Assembly (NCBI GenBank): GCA_902622575.1
Contig: CACNQJ010000002.1
Coordinates: forward strand, 1-64,000
Reading direction: 5' to 3'
DNA length: 64,000 nt
DNA from: an uncultured Bacteroidota bacterium
Lineage (GTDB): Bacteria > Bacteroidota > Bacteroidia > Flavobacteriales > Flavobacteriaceae
Position numbers and translations under genes: made by a program. This document shows positions 28,381-39,300 of the stretch, in pieces; the first letter of the stretch is position 1; the number at the start of each line of letters is the position of its first letter. The notes beneath the pieces are model-generated. The model worked only from the letters and a program-made list of their open reading frames with translations, was not told where the DNA came from and did not search any database.

Positions 28381-29997
28381 TTATGAGTAATTTTTTAATT
28401 TTTTCAGATGGGATTTGGTTGATTCGTCGTGATCCCCAATTTCATCACTTTGAATTTCTGTTAATAACTTAGAAGCTAGTACTTTACCTAATTCAACACC
28501 CCATTGATCAAAACTGAAAATATTCCAAATTACTCCCCTGGTGAATACAATATGTTCATACATTGCTATCAACATTCCTAAAGATTCGGGATTAAGCTCG
28601 TCAATTAAGATAGACGTAGTAGGTCTACTGCCGTCAAAGACTTTGAAATTTGAAGTTCTCTCAATAGTTTTTCTATCAATTTTTTTTGATTTCATTTCCA
28701 TAATTACTTCCTCTAAATTTTTTCCCATCATGAGAGCTTGCATTTGACCAATAAAATTGGACATTAACTTGTTGTGACTGTCTTTATTTCCATGAAGGGA
28801 TTTTTTAAAACCTATAAAATCACATGGAATTAACTTTTCTCCCTGGTGAATTAATTGAAAAAATGCATGCTGAGTATTTGTTCCAGTTCCTCCCCAAATT
28901 ATGTTTCCAGTACTGTAATTAATATTATTTCCAGATCTATCAATATTTTTTCCATTACTTTCCATCATGGATTGCTGCAAATAATTGGGTAGTAGATTAA
29001 GATATTCTGAGTAGGGAATAATCGCTTGTGTTTGCGATCCAAGAAAGTTACTATTCCAAATACCAATCAATGCTAAGCAAACGGGAATATTATTTTCAAT
29101 TTCTGTTTCCTTAAAATGTTTATCCATTTTCTCAGCACCAATTAAAAACTTTTTGAAGTTATCGTAGCCGATTGAAATTGAAATCGATAGTCCAACGCCA
29201 CCCCACACAGAAAATCTTCCTCCAACAAAATCATACATATTAAAAATAAATTCTCTATTGATTCCAAAGGAATTTACAGCCTGAGTATTTGTAGATACTG
29301 CACAAAAATGGTTTTGAATTTTTTTGGTATTTAAATTTTCTTCAATCCATTTTTTTGCTAAGTAAGCATTGGTCAGAGTTTCCTGAGTTGTAAATGTTTT
29401 AGAAACAACAATAAAAAAAGTAGTTTCAGGATTTAAATTTTTTAAGACTTCACTGGTATGGTCACCATCCACATTAGATATAAAGTGAACATTCAAGTGG
29501 TTTTTATAAAACTTGAGTGCCTCGACAGCCATCTTTGGACCTAAATCAGATCCACCAATACCAATATTTACAATATCCGTAAATTTTTTTCCGGTCGATC
29601 CTTTAATTGATCCATCAATTATTTTGGATGAAAAACTTTTAATCTTTTCTCTATCTTTTTTTATTGATGAGTTTTTAGTATTGAAGTTTCTTAGCTCTGT
29701 ATGCAATACTGATCTTTCTTCAGTTTCATTTATTTTATCACCATCAAATAACATTTTAATTGAGTCGGTAATTTTACATTCCCTAGCAAGATCAGTAAGA
29801 AGTTTAAATGTTTTTTTATTTAAAATATTTTTGGAGAAATCAACATCAAAACAATCCCATTCAATTGATAAATATTTTAATCTATTATTTTCTTCTAAGA
29901 ATAAATCGTTTAATCTCTTTTTGCAAAGAATATCTCTTTGTTGGATTAATTTTCTCCAGGCCCTAGTTTTTGTTGGATTTATCTTATATAGTGGCAT
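28381..29997 (-). CDS. pgi: Glucose-6-phosphate isomerase
   Basis: NIGIGGSDLGPKMA, VGGRFSVWGGVGLSI, MESNGKNIDRSG, FDQWGVELGKVLA. Confidence 0.98.
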   Translation of the reverse strand: MPLYKINPTKTRAWRKLIQQRDILCKKRLNDLFLEENNRLKYLSIEWDCFDVDFSKNILNKKTFKLLTDLARECKITDSIKMLFDGDKINETEERSVLHTELRNFNTKNSSIKKDREKIKSFSSKIIDGSIKGSTGKKFTDIVNIGIGGSDLGPKMAVEALKFYKNHLNVHFISNVDGDHTSEVLKNLNPETTFFIVVSKTFTTQETLTNAYLAKKWIEENLNTKKIQNHFCAVSTNTQAVNSFGINREFIFNMYDFVGGRFSVWGGVGLSISISIGYDNFKKFLIGAEKMDKHFKETEIENNIPVCLALIGIWNSNFLGSQTQAIIPYSEYLNLLPNYLQQSMMESNGKNIDRSGNNINYSTGNIIWGGTGTNTQHAFFQLIHQGEKLIPCDFIGFKKSLHGNKDSHNKLMSNFIGQMQALMMGKNLEEVIMEMKSKKIDRKTIERTSNFKVFDGSRPTTSILIDELNPESLGMLIAMYEHIVFTRGVIWNIFSFDQWGVELGKVLASKLLTEIQSDEIGDHDESTKSHLKKLKNYS

Positions 29998-29999
29998 TT

Positions 30000-31247
30000 T
30001 TATGGAATAGTTGTAATTGTTTTTTCATCAAAGTTAAGATTTGATTTCATACTATCAAGCTTCAACTTGATTGGCCCCATATAAGCAAGATACTTTTGTT
30101 TTAAAAAATCTGATATAGGTTTGGCCTCAGGTAGTTTTTGTTTTAGTGGGTCAACTTGTTTTCCATTTTTCCAAAATCGGTAGCAAACGTGAGGACCTGA
30201 TGTATATCCAGTCATTCCAACTTCTCCAATTTTATCGCCTTGTTCTACATATGTCCCAACCTTTAAACCTCTTTTTCTCATGTGTAGGTATTGGGTGGAG
30301 TATGTCGCGTTATGTTTTACAGTTACGTAATATCCATTTCCTCTTGTATATCCAGATTTCACAACTCTGCCAGCGGCAGTAGTTCTGATATTAGTACCAA
30401 CTGGCGCAGCAAAATCGGTTCCATAGTGAGGCCTGACCTTTCCATAATATGCAATTTTTCTTCTCAGGTTATATCTCGACGAAATTCTACTAAATTGCAC
30501 AGGTGATAATAAAAAAGCTCGTCTCAAGTTTTTGCCCTTATCGTCGAAATATTCATACATCCCTTTGATTGAATCAGTTTGAAATTCAATTGCATAAAAA
30601 GGTTTACCTCTATGTTCAAAATATGCATTATGTATTCTATTTAGTCCAATGTTTATGGTGTCATCTATATACCTTGATGTGTACAATATCTTAAAATTAT
30701 CTCCTTTTTCAAGTCTGAAAAAATCAATATTCCATGCATAAATTTCAGACAGCTCATTGCTTAGTAATGGACTAAGTTTGAGATCTTGCATAGTTTCAGA
30801 TAATGAGCTTTTGATTGTTCCAACGGCCTCAAATTCAACAAGCTTTATTTCTTTTTGTTTTTTTTCTGCCCAGAGAGAATCGCCTAATGATACAACAATG
30901 TAATCAATTGGATTTGGTTGGTAAATAAATACCAATGGGTTATTCATAGAATCTTTTGATGAGAGAATCGTGTAGGGCCTTCCTACATTTATTTTTCTAA
31001 TATCAAAAACTTTTTTAGTTTCTTGAACTATATCATAAATTTTAGGGTAAAAGAGATTATTTTTTTCGAGAATTAACCCAAACGAATCTCCAGAAATAAT
31101 GGTGTCCTTTTTTACGTTGTAATTATTTAGTGTAAAGCCAAATTCCTTTATAATTTTTTCTTTTTTTAGTTCGATTTTCGTTTCGGTGTTTTTCTTTCCA
31201 CATGAAAACAAAAAAATAACTATTACACAAAAAATAATTCTATTCAC
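30000..31247 (-). CDS. M23 family metallopeptidase (lipoprotein)
   Basis: Lipobox FLFSCGKK; 'HYGTDFAAPVGTNIRTTAAGRVVKSGYTRGNGYYVTVKHNATYSTQYLHM...GYTSGPHVCYRFW'. Confidence 0.95.
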   Translation of the reverse strand: MNRIIFCVIVIFLFSCGKKNTETKIELKKEKIIKEFGFTLNNYNVKKDTIISGDSFGLILEKNNLFYPKIYDIVQETKKVFDIRKINVGRPYTILSSKDSMNNPLVFIYQPNPIDYIVVSLGDSLWAEKKQKEIKLVEFEAVGTIKSSLSETMQDLKLSPLLSNELSEIYAWNIDFFRLEKGDNFKILYTSRYIDDTINIGLNRIHNAYFEHRGKPFYAIEFQTDSIKGMYEYFDDKGKNLRRAFLLSPVQFSRISSRYNLRRKIAYYGKVRPHYGTDFAAPVGTNIRTTAAGRVVKSGYTRGNGYYVTVKHNATYSTQYLHMRKRGLKVGTYVEQGDKIGEVGMTGYTSGPHVCYRFWKNGKQVDPLKQKLPEAKPISDFLKQKYLAYMGPIKLKLDSMKSNLNFDEKTITTIP

Positions 31248-32067
31248 CTACTACAATTTTAAATGGATTAGCAAGTCCTCTAAAAGAAACTAAGTTAGCA
31301 ACAATAGAACCAACTCTCAAATCAGCTTTTACTTTTATTGGAAGCCTATTTTCATCATTTGTTACCCAAAGTTGAATCCCCTCGTTGTCCCTGAAAACTC
31401 TGCCAGATTCCATGTAGGGTCTGAGTCTCATACATTGAACAGTCCCAAATTTAGTTTTTACTTTTTCAATTCCTAAAAACATCATTTTGAAAGGATATAT
31501 TTCTCGATCAAAGAAAATATCTACATAAATTAAATCATTTGGCTTCAATGATTTAATATCAAAATGTTTTCTTAAATAATAAAAAGTAGAGATTATATCT
31601 TGTATTTTAGGATGAATATTAAATTCCTTTTTTACATTTTTTAATTTATCATAAAATAAGGCTTTGTTTCTAACATAGTCATAAGTGGTTTCAGCCTCTC
31701 TTTCATAGCCGCCCTCATAAATATCTCTTATAGATTTAACTGGCTTTACTAAATCTGTCGGAAAAAAAGTTTCATATATGTCATCAACTTTAAAGAATAA
31801 TCTAGCTAGACCAGTCGTTTTACCTATTGATGTAGCTCTTAAGACCTTATTTCCGTCCAAAAATTCTTCTTTTAAAGTCAGTGAAGCATAACTCGCATTA
31901 AAAAAACCATAATTTAATTTGTATTCAAGTTTTTCACCTGGCTTGAAAGCATTAAAGTTAGGAAGGGTTTCGACATTATCTTTTTGTGATAAGCAAAAAT
32001 TTATCGGGATTAGGATTATAATAAATAAGATAAACCTCATTTTAAACAAAATTATAAAACTAGTCAT
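31240..32067 (-). CDS. DUF3108 domain-containing protein
   Basis: FKPGEKLEYKLNYGFFNASYASLTL..., 'VKTKFGTVQCMRLRPYMESGRVFRDNEGIQLWVTNDENRLPIKVKADLRVGSIVANL'. Confidence 0.9.
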   Translation of the reverse strand: MTSFIILFKMRFILFIIILIPINFCLSQKDNVETLPNFNAFKPGEKLEYKLNYGFFNASYASLTLKEEFLDGNKVLRATSIGKTTGLARLFFKVDDIYETFFPTDLVKPVKSIRDIYEGGYEREAETTYDYVRNKALFYDKLKNVKKEFNIHPKIQDIISTFYYLRKHFDIKSLKPNDLIYVDIFFDREIYPFKMMFLGIEKVKTKFGTVQCMRLRPYMESGRVFRDNEGIQLWVTNDENRLPIKVKADLRVGSIVANLVSFRGLANPFKIVVGE

Positions 32068-33889
32068 CTCTGTCCAGAAAGTCTATTAGTTTTTTTGCTT
32101 TACTTTTTCCAATTTCATCCTCTATTTCTTCTTTTCTAACCTGTTTTAATTGTAAAATTGACTTGAACTTTCTAAGCAATTTTAATTTTGTCTTTTCGCC
32201 AATACCAGGAATTATATCAAGATCTGATTTCAAAGAATCTTTTGATCGTCTATTTTTATGAAAAGTTAAGCTGAACCTATGAGCTTCATTTCTTAAATTT
32301 TGGATTACTTTAAGTGTTTCTGATTTTTTATTGAGGTAAAGTGGAATAGAATCATTTGGATAATAGAGTTCTTCTAACCTTTTTGCAATACCGATAATTG
32401 GTATTGTCGTATATAATTTTAATTCTTTTAGACTCTTTACTGCTGAACTTAGTTGACCTTTTCCTCCATCCACAATAATAAGCTTAGGTAAAGGGTTATT
32501 TTCATTAATCATTCTTAAATAGCGTCTGTAAATTACTTCTTCCATGGACTTGAAGTCGTTAGGTCCATCAACTGTTTTAATAATGAATTTTCTATACATT
32601 TTCTTCATAGGTTTCCCATCAATAAAAACAACACAAGCTGCCACAGAATTTGTGCCTTGAATATTAGAAACATCAAAGCACTCTATATGATTTGGTTCAT
32701 TATCAAGCTTTAAATCAATCTTCATTTGATTCATGATTCTGTTTTTATGCCTCTCGGGATCTAAAATTTGTATTTGCTTCAATCTTTCAATTTTGAACAT
32801 TTTACAATTTTTTAATGAGAGCTCTAACAGTTTTTTATTATCTCCGACCCTGGGAACAATAAATTTTATACCTAATTGTTTACTCAAATTATATTGTGAA
32901 ATAATAGTTTTGGATTCTGATCTAAATTTATCTCTAAGATTAAGAATTACCAGACTGATTATTTCAATATCACTCTCATCCAATGTCTTTTTGATTTCTT
33001 GATTATGAAATCTTATTACACGACCGTATGCAATTTGTAAGTAGTTTATGTAGGCATTTTCAGAATCTGAAATAATAGAAAAAACATCTATGTTATTCAG
33101 TTTTTTACTAACTACTGTAGACCTTGCCTGATAGTTTTCTAATGTCTCAATTTTATCTTTTATATTCTGTGCCCTTTCAAATTTCATTTTATCAGATAAG
33201 GCATACATTTCTTCTTTGAGTAATTTTTTGACTTTTTTAAACTTTCCATTTAATATGTCCCTGGCCAATACAATATTTTTATTGTAAGTTTTTTCAGAAA
33301 GTAAACTTTCGCTAATTTTTTTATCTCCACTTTCATGAAATCCGATTATTATAGAATGTTCATTCTTCTTAAAAACCTTCAAGAATAACTCTTTGTTACT
33401 ATTCTTTATCTGTCTCTCTGAGAAATTATAGTTGCTATTTCTTATTGGATATAGTGTTCTAATTATATTTAGTAGAACATTTATAACCTTAATATTTGTG
33501 TATGGTCCAAAATATTCTGAACCATCTTTTATCAATTTTCTTGTTAAAAAAACCCTTGGAAACCTTTCATTCTTTATACATATCCATGGATAGGTTTTAT
33601 CATCTCTCAATAGTATATTGTATTTGGGCTGATTCTTTTTTATTAGAGAGTTTTCAAGAAGTAGAGCATCAGATTCAGATTGTACTACTACATGTTCAAT
33701 ACTATCAATATTTTTAACAAGATTTATAGTTTTTCGTGATTTAATATTTTTCTGAAAATAAGATTTAACCCTTTTTTTTAGATTGATTGCTTTACCAACA
33801 TAAATTATCTTTTTTTCTTTATTTAAAAACTGGTAAACTCCAGGTTGCTCGGGAATTGTTTTAAGTATTAATTTTGATATGTCAGACAC
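32060..33889 (-). CDS. uvrC: Excinuclease ABC subunit C
   Basis: IPEQPGVYQFLNKEKKIIYVGKAINLKKRVKSYF, ECFDVSNIQGTNSVAACVVF, LIIVDGGKGQLSSA. Confidence 0.98.
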   Translation of the reverse strand: MSDISKLILKTIPEQPGVYQFLNKEKKIIYVGKAINLKKRVKSYFQKNIKSRKTINLVKNIDSIEHVVVQSESDALLLENSLIKKNQPKYNILLRDDKTYPWICIKNERFPRVFLTRKLIKDGSEYFGPYTNIKVINVLLNIIRTLYPIRNSNYNFSERQIKNSNKELFLKVFKKNEHSIIIGFHESGDKKISESLLSEKTYNKNIVLARDILNGKFKKVKKLLKEEMYALSDKMKFERAQNIKDKIETLENYQARSTVVSKKLNNIDVFSIISDSENAYINYLQIAYGRVIRFHNQEIKKTLDESDIEIISLVILNLRDKFRSESKTIISQYNLSKQLGIKFIVPRVGDNKKLLELSLKNCKMFKIERLKQIQILDPERHKNRIMNQMKIDLKLDNEPNHIECFDVSNIQGTNSVAACVVFIDGKPMKKMYRKFIIKTVDGPNDFKSMEEVIYRRYLRMINENNPLPKLIIVDGGKGQLSSAVKSLKELKLYTTIPIIGIAKRLEELYYPNDSIPLYLNKKSETLKVIQNLRNEAHRFSLTFHKNRRSKDSLKSDLDIIPGIGEKTKLKLLRKFKSILQLKQVRKEEIEDEIGKSKAKKLIDFLDRDD

Positions 33890-33928
33890 TTAACTAAAAT
33901 AATTATTTTATTTGTTTAGATTTAGATA

Positions 33929-34495
33929 ATGGACAAATTTAACGCCAGAAAAAAATATCTACAATTAAGGGGTGAATTTTCTAATAATCAGATATTGGAT
34001 TTAAGTGTAAAAATTGCAAATAATTCTTTGAATTTAGACATATGGGAGTACAAGAATTATCACATTTTTTTATCAATAGAAAAAAATAATGAAGTTGACA
34101 CAAATCCAATCCTAAATATTTTAACAGCTAAGGAAAAAAAAATAATAATTTCAAAATCAAATTTTGAGGATTTATCTATGACCAATTATATTTTAGATGA
34201 TGATGTTGTTTTGGAACTGAACAAATATGGTATTCCAGAACCTATGAATGGTCAAAAAATAAAAATTTCATCCATTGAAGTAGTATTTATTCCACTTCTT
34301 TGTTTTGACAAAAAAGGCAATAGAGTTGGTTATGGGAAAGGTTTTTATGATAGATTTTTAAATGAATTACCAAAAAAATCAATCAAAATAGGTTTATCAT
34401 TATTTTCTCCAGAGTATTCTATTTTGGGAATTAATAAACATGACGTAAAATTGGATTATTGCATAACACCTAAAAAGGCTTTCAGTTTTCCTTAA
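33929..34495 (+). CDS. 5-formyltetrahydrofolate cyclo-ligase
   Basis: YGIPEPMNG, VVFIPLLCFDKKGNRVGYGKGFYDRFL. Confidence 0.95.
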   Translation: MDKFNARKKYLQLRGEFSNNQILDLSVKIANNSLNLDIWEYKNYHIFLSIEKNNEVDTNPILNILTAKEKKIIISKSNFEDLSMTNYILDDDVVLELNKYGIPEPMNGQKIKISSIEVVFIPLLCFDKKGNRVGYGKGFYDRFLNELPKKSIKIGLSLFSPEYSILGINKHDVKLDYCITPKKAFSFP

Positions 34496-35126
34496 AGAAA
34501 GACTTATTAAATACAATCATTATAAATATTCCTATTGAAATTACGGAGTCAGCTATATTAAAAACAGGTTCAAAGAATGTAAATTCACCTCCTCCGATAA
34601 ATGGTAAGAATGAAGGCCATGTCCATGTAAATAAAGGAAATTGAAACATATCAACCACATTACCATAAAAAATTGAACTGTAACCATTACCTGGTGAGAA
34701 GGTAGCTATTTGGAAATAGCTTTCAGTAAAAATATATCCATAAAAAACTGAGTCAATCACATTACCAATTGCACCAGCCAAAATCAGAGATAATGAAATA
34801 CTGAATAACTTACTAGAGTTTTCTTCAACTGTTTTTTTGAGCCAGTAAAATATAAATCCAATTGCAATAATTCTAAATAGAGTTAAAAATAATTTACCAT
34901 TTTCTTCACTTATAAATGGCACAAAATCACTTATTTGTGCTCCCCAAGCCATTCCTTTGTTTTCAATAAATAAAAGTTTAAACCAACCTAAATCAAAGAT
35001 TGGATCTTGACCATAGATGGTAAGAGGAAAATTTAATTTTATGTAAACTTTGAGAAATTGGTCACAAAATAAAATAAAAGCAACAATAGCTAAGCATTGT
35101 ATAAAACTAATTTTTTGACTTTTCAT
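34482..35126 (-). CDS. lspA: Lipoprotein signal peptidase
   Basis: IENKGMAWG, LILAGAIGNVIDSVFYGYI...GNVVDMFQFPL, PVFNIADSVISIGIFIMI with both catalytic Asp regions; start taken at MKSQK. Confidence 0.95.
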   Translation of the reverse strand: MKSQKISFIQCLAIVAFILFCDQFLKVYIKLNFPLTIYGQDPIFDLGWFKLLFIENKGMAWGAQISDFVPFISEENGKLFLTLFRIIAIGFIFYWLKKTVEENSSKLFSISLSLILAGAIGNVIDSVFYGYIFTESYFQIATFSPGNGYSSIFYGNVVDMFQFPLFTWTWPSFLPFIGGGEFTFFEPVFNIADSVISIGIFIMIVFNKSFFKEN

Positions 35127-35901
35127 TAGTGCTCTCAAAAATATGATTTGCGGATTTTGTTATAAAACCATCAAAATTATTATATCTATATGCAAATTCG
35201 TAATAACAACCAGGTATTTTATGATATCCATCCGAAAATTTGACTTCAATTTCTTGTGACATTATCGATGATTGCTCAAGACCTTGATTTACAGAACCTT
35301 TTATTTCTCCACCTGAAGAATTAATTTCAAAACCATTTTCTTTTAAATATGAGTTTAATTGGGTTAAATTTTTAAAGTATGAACAATCAGTTACACTTAC
35401 TGTGAAGTGATTAGCTATATAGCCCATAGCTAAAACCCATGATGCATATTCAGATTCTGATTGTATTTTTTTATATGTAACATAATCAATTGGAGTCCAT
35501 GGTATCCCAGATGATAAAAACTCAGCCTTAGAAATTGATTCCAAATCAATTTCATTTACTTTATCATTGATTATTTTTTGAAGTTCATCAGAGAAATTTT
35601 CTAGTAAAAGTTCACTTATAAAGATTCTTGGTAATGTCGGGTTTGGATGTAAATAATAGGTTGCTTTAAGCTTTTTTTGGGTAAAAGATAAATCTTCAAT
35701 TGCTTTGTAGCCATTTTCTATAAAATAATTTGACAGAACATGTCTATTGACTCTTTTATGATTAAAAGTCCTTAGTGCTATATGATCATTAATTATATCA
35801 TTATGCTCTTTATCCTTTATTAAATTTAAAACCCTATTAATATGTGGATTTAAATTTGAGTAATCATTCCACATTTTTGAAAGAAAATCATTGATTTTCA
35901 T
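35107..35901 (-). CDS. DUF1338 family (2-oxoadipate dioxygenase/decarboxylase HglS-like) protein
   Basis: DHIALRTFNH, GIPWTPIDYVTYKKI, ANHFTVSVTDC, IEVKFSDGYHKIPGCYYEFAYRYN with metal-ligand-like His/Glu. Confidence 0.85.
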   Translation of the reverse strand: MKINDFLSKMWNDYSNLNPHINRVLNLIKDKEHNDIINDHIALRTFNHKRVNRHVLSNYFIENGYKAIEDLSFTQKKLKATYYLHPNPTLPRIFISELLLENFSDELQKIINDKVNEIDLESISKAEFLSSGIPWTPIDYVTYKKIQSESEYASWVLAMGYIANHFTVSVTDCSYFKNLTQLNSYLKENGFEINSSGGEIKGSVNQGLEQSSIMSQEIEVKFSDGYHKIPGCYYEFAYRYNNFDGFITKSANHIFESTNEKSKN

Positions 35902-35914
35902 AGTTTATAAAATA

Positions 35915-36301
35915 CTAAGAGATATTATTTTTTGCTTCAATACTAAGAGTTGCATGAGGTACAAGTTTTAATCTCTTCTTTGAAATTAACTTTCCCGTTA
36001 CTCTACAAATCCCATAAGTTTTATTTTCGATTCTTATTAAAGCGTTTTTCAGATCTCTTATAAACTTTTCTTGTCTTATTGCAAGTTGTGTGTTAGCTTC
36101 TTTCGACATTGTTTGTGAACCTTCTTCAAATGCTTTAAATGTTGGTGAAGTGTCTTCTGTACCATTATTGCCATCATTCATATATGCACTTCTAATAAGC
36201 TCTAAATCCCTTTGAGCTTTTGAAATTTTTTCTTCGATAATCTTTTTAAAACTTCCTAAATCTTTATCAGAGTATCTAACAACTAGGTTATCCTTTTTCA
36301 T
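35915..36301 (-). CDS. TraR/DksA family protein
   Basis: 'RIENKTYGICRVTGKLISKKRLKLVPHATLSIEAK' C-terminal motif. Confidence 0.9.
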   Translation of the reverse strand: MKKDNLVVRYSDKDLGSFKKIIEEKISKAQRDLELIRSAYMNDGNNGTEDTSPTFKAFEEGSQTMSKEANTQLAIRQEKFIRDLKNALIRIENKTYGICRVTGKLISKKRLKLVPHATLSIEAKNNIS

Positions 36302-36302
36302 T

Positions 36303-39300
36303 TTATATGTTTTTAAAAATTTTAATTTTAATAATTAAGTTATCAAATTCAACTTCTTGGGCATTGATTAAATTTTCTTTAAAATTTAACTCAATAGCTA
36401 AAGTTTCATTTTTAATATAGTCAATATTTTCAAAAATAGCTTTTTCAATTAAATTATTGTTTTCAATTTCTATAATAATTTTATCGCTAACATTATATCC
36501 AGAATCTTTTCTAATATTCTGAATTCTGTTTACTATTTCACGAGCTATACCTTCATTTTTTAGTTCCTCATCAATATTGGTATCAAGTGCAATGGTAGTG
36601 CCGTTTTCTGAAACAACTTGCCACCCTTCGATATCTTCAAAATAAATTTCAATATCCTCTAGTAAAAGCTCAATATTATTTTCAAGAGTTAATAATTTGT
36701 CATTTTCTATTTTTTCGATTTGTTCTGAACTTAAGTCATTAATGTAGGCACTAATAATCTTTAAATCTTTTCCAAACTTAGGGCCCAATAGCTTAAAATT
36801 AGGTTTAGCTTTTTTAATTAAAATTTTCGATGAATCTCCTACAAGTTCAACGTTTTTAACATTAATTTCAGATTTAATAAATTCAGAAATGTCCATTAAA
36901 CTTTCTTTCTCATTTTTATTTCTGTATGGAATTATAATTTTATTTAAAGGTTGTCTAACTTTTATTTTCTCTTTTTTTCTCAACGATAAAGCAAGTGAGC
37001 ATATTTCTTGCGATTTTCTAATTTTTTTCTGCAACTCTTTTTTAATTAATGAGTCAGAGTGAACTGGAAAATCAGTTAAGTGAACAGAGTCATTATTTCT
37101 GTTCAAATCTTGATATAAATTATCCATGTAAAATGGACTAATTGGTGATGATAAAATGGATACTGTTTTTAAGCATTCTAATAATGTTTGGAATGCAGCT
37201 ATTTTATCATCATTATATTCTCCCTTCCAAAACCTTCTTCTAGAGAGTCTAACATACCAGTTGCTTAAGTTATCCTGAACAAATTTTGAAATAAGTCTAG
37301 CTGATTTGGTCGGCTCATAATTTTCATATGCATCTTTTACTTCTTTAATCAGGGTGTTCAATTCTGAAATAATCCATCTGTCGAGCTCACATCTGTCATT
37401 GTAGTCAATAATTTTTTCATGATTTTTAAATTTATCAACATTGGCATAAAGACTGAAAAATGAATATATATTATGTAGAGTTCCAAAGAACTTTCTTCTA
37501 ACTTCTTCAATTCCTGCTACATCAAATTTTAAATTATCCCAAGGATTTGAGTTTGAAATCATGTACCATCTAGTTGCATCTGGCCCAAATCTGTCTAGCG
37601 TTTCAAAGGGATCAACAGCATTACCTAATCTTTTTGACATTTTTTGTCCATTTTTGTCTAGTACCAGTCCATTTGAAATAACATTTTTATAGCTATTTGA
37701 ATTAAAAACAAGAGTACCTATAACATGAAGGGTATAAAACCACCCCCTGGTTTGATCAACACCCTCTGCTATGTAATCTGCAGGAAAAAACTTTTTTTCG
37801 TCTATATAATTTTTATTTTCAAAAGGGTAATGCCATTGAGCATAGGGCATAGCTCCTGAATCAAACCAAACATCAATCAAATCACTTTCTCTATACATTT
37901 TCTTTTTTGAACTTGATGATAAAACTATATCATCAATTGTATGTTTATGTAGATCTATTTTATCATAATTTTCATTACTCATATTTCCAACTTCAAAGCC
38001 TTGAAAAGGGTTAGAATCCATATTTCCGTCTTCAATAGACTGATTTATTTCTTCAATCAACTGTTTTACTGATCCAATTACTTTTGTTTCAGAGCCATCT
38101 TCGGAAATCCAAATAGGCAAGGGGATTCCCCAAAATCTAGATCTTGAGAGATTCCAATCATTTGCATTGTTAAGCCAATTGCCAAACCTTCCCTCACCAG
38201 TTGATTTTGGTTTCCAATTTATCTTATTATTAAATGCAATTAACTCATTTCTTTTTTCTGTTACTTTTATAAACCACGAGTTTAAAGGATAATACAAAAC
38301 TGGTTTATCAGTTCTCCAGCAGTTTGGATAACTGTGAGTATATTTTTCTACCCTAAATGCTTTATTTTGCTCTTTAAGTTTAATTGCTATTTCAACATCA
38401 ACCGATCGTTCAGGCGCTTTACCGTTTTCATAATATTCATTTTTTACAAACTTTCCACCCAAACTTCCCAACTGTTTTACAAATTTTCCCTGAAGATCAA
38501 CAAGTGGAACTAATTCTCCATTATTGTTTTTAACTAACATAGGGGGAACTTCTGGGTTAGCATTTTTAGCTGCAATAGCATCATCAGCACCAAATGTTGG
38601 TGCTGTATGAACTATGCCAGTACCTTCTTCAGTGGTGACAAAATCTCCTGAAATTATCCTAAATGCATTTTCTGGATTATCATTTGGAAGTGGAGCATCA
38701 TTCCATATTTGATGATATTTTGTGCCAATAATTTTTTTCCCTGAAAATGTTTCCGAAATAATATATGGAATTTCCCTTTCATTATTAAAAACTAATTCTC
38801 CCTCATTTTGAACCTCAAAAAAGTTGATTTTAAAGACTTTAGTTATTAAAGCTTTTGCAAGTACAACATTTACTGGTTGATGTGTATATAAATTAAACGT
38901 TTTGATTAGGCAATAATCAATTTTTTCACCTACTGTTAATGCTGTATTTGAAGGTAAAGTCCATGGTGTAGTTGTCCAAGCTAGAATATGAATTTTTGAA
39001 TATTTTTTTAAAAAAGTTGGGACAGATTCCTTCACACATTCAAATTGTGCTGTTACAGTTGTATCTGTAATATCTTGATACGTTCCAGGTTGATTGAGTT
39101 CGTGAGAACTAAGGCCTGTTCCAGCTTTTGGTGAATATGGTTGAACACTGTAACCTTTATATATTAATTTTTTATCGTATAAGTCTTTCAATAACCACCA
39201 TACAGATTCAATATATTTTGATTTGTAGGTGATATAAGGATCATCCATATCAACCCAATATCCAATTCTTTTTGTTAGTTCATTCCAAACATCAGTATAT

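Noticed and set aside
29513-30010. 165-aa + strand ORF opposite pgi
   Set aside because: Antisense shadow of a conserved enzyme; Ser/Phe/Ile-rich translation typical of reverse-frame reading in AT-rich genes.
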